Shown: positions 58,525 to 64,000 of the stretch, piece by piece
How positions within the stretch are numbered: the stretch's first letter is position 1
Layout: every line of letters begins with the position of its first letter
NCBI GenBank assembly: GCA_905221605.1
Contig: CAJNDS010000279.1
Span: 62,001 to 126,000, forward strand
Direction: 5' to 3'
From: Symbiodinium natans
Taxonomy: Eukaryota; Sar; Dinophyceae; Suessiales; Symbiodiniaceae
DNA: 64,000 nt
Notes under the pieces: generated by a model
What the model saw: only the letters and a program-made list of their open reading frames with translations
What the model was told of the DNA's origin: nothing
Databases searched by the model: none
Program-made: the position numbers and the translations under genes

Positions 58525-58880
58525 ATGTCCCTAACACCCCTTGGACCCCGTATAAACCCTAAGATGATACAACCTGTAGGGTTTCATGAAATCGGATTTG
58601 AGATGGGGTGTTATGATGCCGCGGTCGGGTTGTGGTGTAGGGTCTGTGATTGGAGGCGCAACCCACAAATACCGAACACATCTTGCTTTGCGGGCAAAGA
58701 GCGTCGGCAGTTATGCCATACGTGCGCTTGTTTTCCGCCAGACCAGGCGGCTCCCACTTGGGAGCCGAGATGCGGCCTTTTGTAGCCCCCTGATGGCTAA
58801 CTGCCCTCCAGGAGGGGGAGGCGAGCCCAGAGGCAGCAAGAACAGATCTTCACGCATACCGAGTACCAAGCCGTGAGGCA
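58525..58880 (+). other. Coding signal in several plus frames, unresolved
   Basis: One frame ends RASAVMPYVRLFSARPGGSH and MRPFVAP with TGA near 58788; two other frames are open for 86-96 codons. I cannot build a model. Confidence 0.3.
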
Positions 58881-58905
58881 GGCAGTGATTTCTTACGTTG
58901 AGCTT

Positions 58906-59102
58906 GTGTTGCGTGTGGCTCTTCTGGCCAAGCAGTCGACTTCGTGTGGCCCCGTTCTCGCTGGATTCACTCTAGCCCTTATCAAGCAAGACAGGCCAAC
59001 GATGTGATGCGCGTCAATAGCACATGTTCGTTTCGGCGATCCACCGCTGATTTCCTGGCAAGTGTCGTGCTTGCGCATGACTTTATGATGCCGGTTTCTT
59101 GA
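58906..59102 (+). CDS. Terminal exon, unrecognised
   Basis: After an acceptor ACGTTGAG the frame reads CVACGSSGQAVDFVWPRSRW, IHSSPYQARQANDVMRVNST, DFLASVVLAHDFMMPVS and ends TGA 59100-59102. No ATG at the start, so upstream exons must exist. Composition strongly coding. No domain named. Confidence 0.45.
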
Positions 59103-59420
59103 CCAAGTGCGCTTCAATCTTCACTGAGCTCATATTCTTACGATGGGAACTTGGACTGCTGGGGCAGGCTCCGGGAGAGTTTTGCTGATGGTGTTTCTGC
59201 AAAGCCCCGCTGGGCGGAGACGTGTGGAAACGCAGAGGTAGGCGTACCGCAGATGTGCCGATTGTTCTCAGCCAAGTGTGCGGGAGCTGAAAGACACTTA
59301 TCTTCGATGCCGCGCAAGATACGCTACATTCTGCGATCTCAAAGTCGAAAAATCTCTCGCTCTCTCTCGTGCCCAAAGAGTCTCCAACACATCGCTGCAC
59401 AAAACCAAAGAGGCCCTTAA
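59103..59420. other. Open on both strands, unresolved
   Basis: Plus frame to 59420 (PQMCRLFSAKCAGAERHLSS) and minus frame 59400-59083 (ERFFDFEIAECSVSCAASKI) both look plausible. Confidence 0.3.
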
Positions 59421-59424
59421 GCCC

Positions 59425-59500
59425 TAAGCCCTTAATCCCTAAACCCTAAACCCGAAAACCTAAACCCTAAACCCTAATTCCTAAACCCTAAACCCTAAAC
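59425..59500. repeat. Degenerate CCCTAAA array
   Basis: Last telomeric array before the right-hand repeat zone. Confidence 0.9.
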
Positions 59501-59510
59501 CTTGCTCTGA

Positions 59511-59591
59511 GGCAGTGCCAAGTCTATTCCATGGCCTTGTCAGGCACAAGGTGGCCACTCTGCCGAACTTCAAGGACCGTTTCGAGGAGGT
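59511..59591 (+). CDS. Single exon, unrecognised
   Basis: Reads AVPSLFHGLVRHKVATLPNF, KDRFEE and then GT. Flanked by a telomeric array. Partners not found. Confidence 0.35.
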
Positions 59592-59680
59592 TTGGGGGTT
59601 TCTCGGGTAGGGTTCATAGGGTTCATAAGAGTGCTCTTTCTATAAACTGAATTATCTCAGCAGCAACAGACCCCAACAGC

Positions 59681-60118
59681 GTGGGATATCATCAGCCGGC
59701 GTGTAGTCGTTTGTGCAAACGGATTCGAAAAGGAAACCTCGCAAGATTGAAGCAATGTCCAGGTGTTGGACAGGCACATCTTTACGGCAAGAAAGCGGTG
59801 GCAAAAGCAAGGGCTAAAACTATAGGAAACAAAACTTGCTGCGTGCGCACATACAGATATCTTTTTGCGCGCAAAGATTCCGCCGGCCATACAACCTCGG
59901 TTGTCCGTCGCGGTCTTGTGACACAACTGCTACGTTTCCTGCGCGCGCTCGTGGACTTCATTCTGTTTGCACACATATCGTGTATATATTCATATCAAAA
60001 TACGGCTGCATTCGAGCTGTCGCTAAGCCACGCGCGCACATTCAAACTGCCTGGCGTTGAAACGGGAGAGCTGGTATGTCGTCGAAAAGATCACCTTGAT
60101 CTTCCAATAGTCTCTTAA
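59681..60118 (+). mobile_element. Dispersed repeat, copy 1, with a 145-codon open frame
   Basis: Shares about 350 bp (GATTCCGCCGGC, CGGTCTTGTGACACAACTGC, ATATTCATATCAAAA) with inverted copy 62745-63140 and partial copy 63825-64000. The open frame starting MGYHQPACSRLCKRIRKG is Lys/Arg-rich at first and hydrophobic later. The frame is not kept in copy 2 without shifts, so I regard it as repeat, not host gene. Function unknown. Confidence 0.6.
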
Positions 60119-60119
60119 C

Positions 60120-60240
60120 AATTAACGTCTATTCTGATAAACGTGTACACTTTTCAAAAGGGCTTTAACATAAACGCTTATTGTTTAAAACATAAACGCT
60201 TATTGTCTATAACATAAACGCTTATTCTTCTTATTGTGGG
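60120..60240. repeat. Tandem ACATAAACGCTTATTGT units
   Basis: At least three copies of about 28 bp, with a diverged ATTAACGTCTATTCTGATAA unit before them. AT-rich flank of the dispersed repeat. Confidence 0.8.
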
Positions 60241-60345
60241 GCAAATGGAAGGAAGTAAATCTAAATGTTGCTTCGTGACACAGGGATGCAGGGAGGGAGG
60301 AAGGGCCCGACACTGCCAATTACCTGTGCAACAAGTGCAGCATGA

Positions 60346-60621
60346 ATGCTGTTTTTCCGTGCATGCAGGCTTTCCATGCGCATACTGGCTCAAGTTGTTT
60401 TAAAAGATTGTCACCGTAGTCATGGCATGGCTTCCGAGCAGAGTAAGAAGGCCAACCCAAAGAAGCAGCACACAGCAGCTTTTCCCACAGGTGAGCAGAT
60501 ATCCTTTCACTCTTTCTGGGATGTTCTGATCCACCTTGCTCTTCTTCTGTGCTATGTCTCTTCGGCTTGTGTTCGGGATGTTTTGCTCGAAGCTGTGAAA
60601 ACACCGGCTGTATTTCAGTAA
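60346..60621 (+). CDS. Possible single-exon gene, unrecognised
   Basis: From ATG 60346 (or 60424) the frame reads MASEQSKKANPKKQHTAAFP, then a membrane-like WDVLIHLALLLCYVSSACV, ending at TAA 60619-60621. The minus strand is open over the same stretch (101 codons). The stop overlaps the first unit of the tandem repeat that follows. Confidence 0.3.
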   Translation: MLFFRACRLSMRILAQVVLKDCHRSHGMASEQSKKANPKKQHTAAFPTGEQISFHSFWDVLIHLALLLCYVSSACVRDVLLEAVKTPAVFQ

Positions 60622-61150
60622 ACATCCCCCAATAAGCAAAACCTAAGCTTTGTACTTAAAACTTTACTCAAACAATCATCCCCCAATGAGCAAAACCTAA
60701 GCTCTTTTAAACTAACACATATTGAATAGCTAAAATCAGCCCTCCCCCCCCCCCCCGCACCTCCCCCTGATAAGCTGATAAGCAAGCAGCTTAACTTGAA
60801 CTCTGAACTAAACACTGTACCTTAGCTAACACATTGTATTTCAGTTCTCATCCTCCGACAAGCAAACCAAACCAAACTCTGCACTGATACGTGTACCTCG
60901 AGCGCTCACCCCCCAACAGGCAAAACCAAAACTTTGCACTACACTGTACCTTAGCTAACGCTTTGCAACTTCAGTAATCATCCCAAGAAGCAAAATTTAA
61001 ACTCTGTACCGACACTGTACCTTAGCTAGCGCACTGTATCCCCCCCCAAAAAAAAACAAAAAGCAAAGCCTGAACTCTGTACTAAACACTGTACCTTAGC
61101 TAACGCATTGTATTTCAGTTGTCATCCAAGCCTAAACTCTGCACTAAAGC
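60605..61150. repeat. About seven tandem units of 70-80 bp
   Basis: Units contain CTGTACCTTAGCTAACGC, TGTATTTCAGT and ATCCCCCAAYAAGCAAAAC with CTAAACTCTGCACTAAA. Spacing about 75 bp, diverged. An inverted remnant (ACTGAAATACAATGTGCG) is at 63686-63740, linking this tract to the right-hand end. Confidence 0.8.
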
Positions 61151-61169
61151 ATCTGGCTCCACGGCCTAG

Positions 61170-61440
61170 GTTGGGCGCAATATTGAAACATTTTAAAAAC
61201 TCAATATTTCAATATTGGGCTGGATCCAAGATTCAAGATTTCACAGTTTGTTTTGGAGGTCATCTTGGATCCAGAGCGCAGGCTGGGCCCAACCTTGGAA
61301 TATTGAAAGGGTTTCAATACTTCAATATTGGGGGGAGTGTCCTGGCTGGATCCAAGATTGTTCTGCGAAATCTTTGGACGTCGTACCTTGGATCCAGCCC
61401 AATATTGAAAGGGCTTCAATACTTCAATATTGGGGGAAGC
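61170..61440. repeat. Clustered AATATTG hairpins with TTGGATCCAGCCC
   Basis: At least five palindromic CAATATTGAAA/TTTCAATATTG pairs alternating with CTGGATCCAAGATT or its inverse. Another copy, with four TTGGATC units in tandem, lies at 63555-63645. Strong stem-loop potential. Confidence 0.85.
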
Positions 61441-61619
61441 GGGGCGGCAACAACCAGGGACCAAGAGTCCACATTCTTTTGGAAAGCGGTCTTGTCTGTT
61501 TCGGTGTTTTAACATCGGCCATCACGATCCAACAAAAAACGAGAAAGCAAACAGCGCAACAAACTCATTCTAGCAAACAGTCTCCCGCAGCCTCCTCTGT
61601 TGTGAAATTTAAGGCTTCG

Positions 61620-61670
61620 CGTTTATATGTGTTTATATATATATATGTATATATATATATGTGTGTGTGT
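61620..61670. repeat. (TA)n/(TG)n microsatellite
   Basis: TATATATATATGTATATATA then GTGTGTG. A similar tract occurs at 63285-63375. Confidence 0.9.
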
Positions 61671-61949
61671 TTATTGTGAGTTTTTGATTTTGGTTCATGT
61701 ATTTGTTCACTTGTATGTGGAATTGAAGTTTTGGATCGGTGCTATGTCGATGAAAGGGCTTATTATATACAGGGGTCTGAGGTTCAGACTTTCGGGTTTC
61801 GGGTTCAATGTGATGTTTAGGCGCTCATGTTTAGGGATTAGGTCTAGGGCTCCGAGTCCAGGGTTTTGGACTGAGGGCTGAGGGTTTAGGATTTTAGGGC
61901 TTAGGGCATGGGATTCCGGGTTTAGGGTTTGGTGTTTCAGGGGCAGGGG

Positions 61950-62105
61950 AGTTAACCCGAGTTAACTCGGATTAACTGTCAGCCCCAACCCGAGTTTGCT
62001 CGAGCTAACTCTCAGAGCCAACTCGACTTAACTCGACTTAACTCCCCAAAACCTCTTATTTTCCTTTTAACCCCCAGAGCCAACCCGAGTTAACTCGAGT
62101 TACTG
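61950..62105. repeat. Palindromic GAGTTAACTCG cluster
   Basis: CGAGTTAACTCG is a perfect 12-bp palindrome. Variants (CGAGTTAACCC, CGACTTAACTCG, CGAGCTAACTC) occur about nine times in 150 bp, in both a left and a right cluster separated by CTCTTATTTTCCTTTTAACC. Confidence 0.85.
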
Positions 62106-62740
62106 CACTCCCCTAAAAAACATCTCGGCTCCGAACTATACTCCTGAAACCCAAACAGACCCTCAACCCCGAAATCATGAATCCTGAGCACCCGAAATTC
62201 TGAAGCCGTGGCGACCCCAAGCCCCCCTCCCAAAAAAAAACCTGCGCCACCCCGCCAACCCCCGGGGTAAACAACCCAAACATCCCCCTCCCCCCCAACA
62301 AAAAAAACTCAAAGCAGGAATCCCAAACCGCAACACCCCCCAACCCAAACTCCACCCCAAACCACCCAAAGACGTAGACCCTAAACACCCACAGTCCCAA
62401 AACCCCAAAACTTCACCATGACCCCTGAGCATTTTTCTTTGATACATCTAAGAAAGGTTTAATTAGGGTCTGGCGTTTGAGGTTTATGGTTTGTTGCTTG
62501 GGGCTTAATCATCAACCCGAAGCATTACCCCACTTTAGACCCTAAACCCCAAACCACCGTTGAACTCTACATCTCCATCAGTAAGCCCAAGAGACCACAA
62601 CCTTAAGTCCCTGAACCCAAAAAACAACCAACCCTAGTCAAAACTGTATATATCCCTCAACCCCAAACCTCAACCCCTATAACCTTGAAGCCCAAACCCC
62701 CAGCCTCGGCCTCGCCACAAACCCTATAGCCTAAGCCACG
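62105..62740. other. A/C-rich non-coding stretch with degenerate CCCTAAA
   Basis: Strongly strand-biased (C and A on plus). Minus frames here are Gly/Phe/Val low complexity. No gene. Confidence 0.5.
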
Positions 62741-62744
62741 CCCT

Positions 62745-63140
62745 AAACCCCCAAGAGTTTTGGGGCAAGCTGTCTTAGCCTTTGCTTTTGCAACCGCTTT
62801 CTTGCTATGATCTTTCGATGACACACCGGCTCTCCCCCAGGCAATTTGAACGCGCGCGCGCGCGTGGCGAACGACAGCGCGAATGCAGCAACGTTTTGAT
62901 ATGAATATATACACGATGGTTGTGCGAACAGAATGAGATCCACGTGCGCGTGCAGAAAAGCAGCAGTTGAGTCACAAGACCACGACGGACAGCCGAGGTT
63001 GCCTCGCCGGCGGAATCTTTGCGTATAATAAAGTCTCTGTATGTGCGCGCGCAGCAAGTTTTGGTTCCTACATAATTACTATTGCTTTTAGCCTTTGCTT
63101 TCGCAACCGTTGTCTTGCTATGCCCTGACCCTTCATTCAA
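62745..63140 (-). mobile_element. Dispersed repeat, copy 2 (inverted)
   Basis: Minus-strand match to 59745-60100. Frames corresponding to copy 1 are split over two reading frames, so the copy is decayed. A (CG)n tract sits at 62850-62864. Confidence 0.7.
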
Positions 63141-63284
63141 TAGACACTTATATCAGCTTTAAGCGCTTACAAGAGACCTTTGTGAATGTAACAAGCGGTT
63201 AGCATAAGGGCCTGTTGTTTTTACAAGCGTAGTTTTTAACACAAGAAGCTTTTATGCTAGAGGCAACCGGCGTTTATGTTTTAG

Positions 63285-63376
63285 CAATATATATATATAT
63301 ATGTGTATATATATGTACACATGTATTTGAAAGTATATTTATATTTGTTTTTAAAATTCATATATATATATATGTA
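63285..63376. repeat. (TA)n-rich microsatellite tract
   Basis: ATATATATATATATATGTGT and a further ATATATATATATATG stretch. Confidence 0.9.
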
Positions 63377-63554
63377 GTTTTTAGACCATCAACCCTAAAA
63401 CCTAAATTAGATCATTGTTTTTTCGTAATCGGTTCTTCTTTTCCCTCGTCCTCTCTTCTTTCCAGAGGGCCTGAATATTCGTATGCCACCTCCCTAAACT
63501 CTCACTCGACCAGAGCAGGGGCTTTTTTGCATCACCTTGAAACACTTTCTGCGG

Positions 63555-63650
63555 AATATTGGATCTTGGATCTTGGATCTTGGATCTTGGATCCAGCCCA
63601 ATATTGAAATATTGAGTTTTTCCCATATTTCAATATTGTGGGGCCAGATA
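63555..63650. repeat. TTGGATC tandem units and AATATTG hairpin
   Basis: Four TTGGATC units, then CCAGCCCAATATTGAAATAT and its inverse. Same family as 61170-61440. Confidence 0.85.
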
Positions 63651-63685
63651 AGCACAACCGCTTAGTGGGGGAGGGGGGGTGATTA

Positions 63686-64000
63686 CTGAAATACAATGTG
63701 CGTTACCTCAGGTGCAGAGTTTAGCGCAGTGGTGCGCAGAGTTTGGTTGCCCCAAAGATCTTCAAAAATCTGAGGGAGCAAGGCTTGGGCTCACCAGATT
63801 ACAAACCCCAAGCGTACTCGCTGTTGGGGAACCAAAACTTGCTACGCTCGCACACACACACACACACACACACATCTTTTGATTCCGCCGGCGTGACAAT
63901 CTCGGCTGTCCGTCGCGGTCTTGTGACTCAACTGCTGCGTTTGATGCGAGCACACATGGATCTCACTGTTCGCATAAACATCGTGTGTATTTTCAATATA
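63686..64000 (+). mobile_element. Dispersed repeat, copy 3 (cut by the window end)
   Basis: Begins with an inverted remnant of the 75-bp tandem family, then from about 63825 matches copies 1 and 2 (ACCAAAACTTGCT, GATTCCGCCGGC, GTCTTGTGACTCAACTGCTG). A (CA)n tract replaces the CGCGCACATACAGA segment of the other copies at 63850-63872. Confidence 0.65.

Overview
The window looks like nuclear DNA of a dinoflagellate. No species is assigned. The reasons are: multi-exon genes whose reading frames rejoin only when introns are cut at GA-AG, GC-AG or GG-AG as well as GT-AG borders; dense plant/alveolate-type telomeric repeats (TTTAGGG/CCCTAAA) scattered inside the DNA; tandem gene duplicates; and sparse coding in short exons. 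There is no operon, no bacterial-type gene order, and I found no rRNA, tRNA or CRISPR array. Nearly all gene models below were built by hand from reading frames and splice signals, so they are inferences; most proteins could not be assigned a function.

Layout. 1-5.7 kb: 3' part of a plus-strand SGNH/CE2-type carbohydrate esterase in at least 12 exons, with introns full of telomeric arrays, a (CTA)n array and minisatellites. 6.8-7.9 kb: exons of an unrecognised gene. 8.2-13.0 kb: tandem pair of three-exon MFS-like transporters. 13.2-15.1 kb: unrecognised multi-exon gene. 15.6-21.8 kb: tandem pair (copies A and B) of a seven-exon membrane protein with a TIR-like signature; copy B has two introns and one telomeric array that copy A lacks. 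22.2-26.9 kb: small-exon genes on both strands. 27-40.5 kb: a contrasting compartment with few telomeric repeats, longer exons, 41-42 nt introns and two local tandem duplications. 40.5-59.6 kb: telomere-repeat-rich again, with many short-exon genes on both strands, large microsatellites and inverted-repeat (MITE-like) elements. 59.6-64 kb: AT-richer repeat zone with dispersed repeats, hairpins and ~75-bp tandem repeats.

The strongest biology is in the introns. Comparing the two tandem membrane-protein genes shows (i) a copy-B-only intron carrying telomeric repeats and flanked by a 4-bp direct repeat, (ii) a copy-B-only intron made of a terminal-inverted-repeat element also found in an esterase intron 18 kb away, and (iii) twelve perfect TTTAGGG units inserted into what is a 42-nt intron in copy A. 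Together they suggest that this genome gains and enlarges introns both by MITE-like introner elements and by insertion of telomeric repeat DNA.

Working relations between genes: the only clear groups are the two tandem pairs. The rest look like unrelated neighbours with frequent strand switches.
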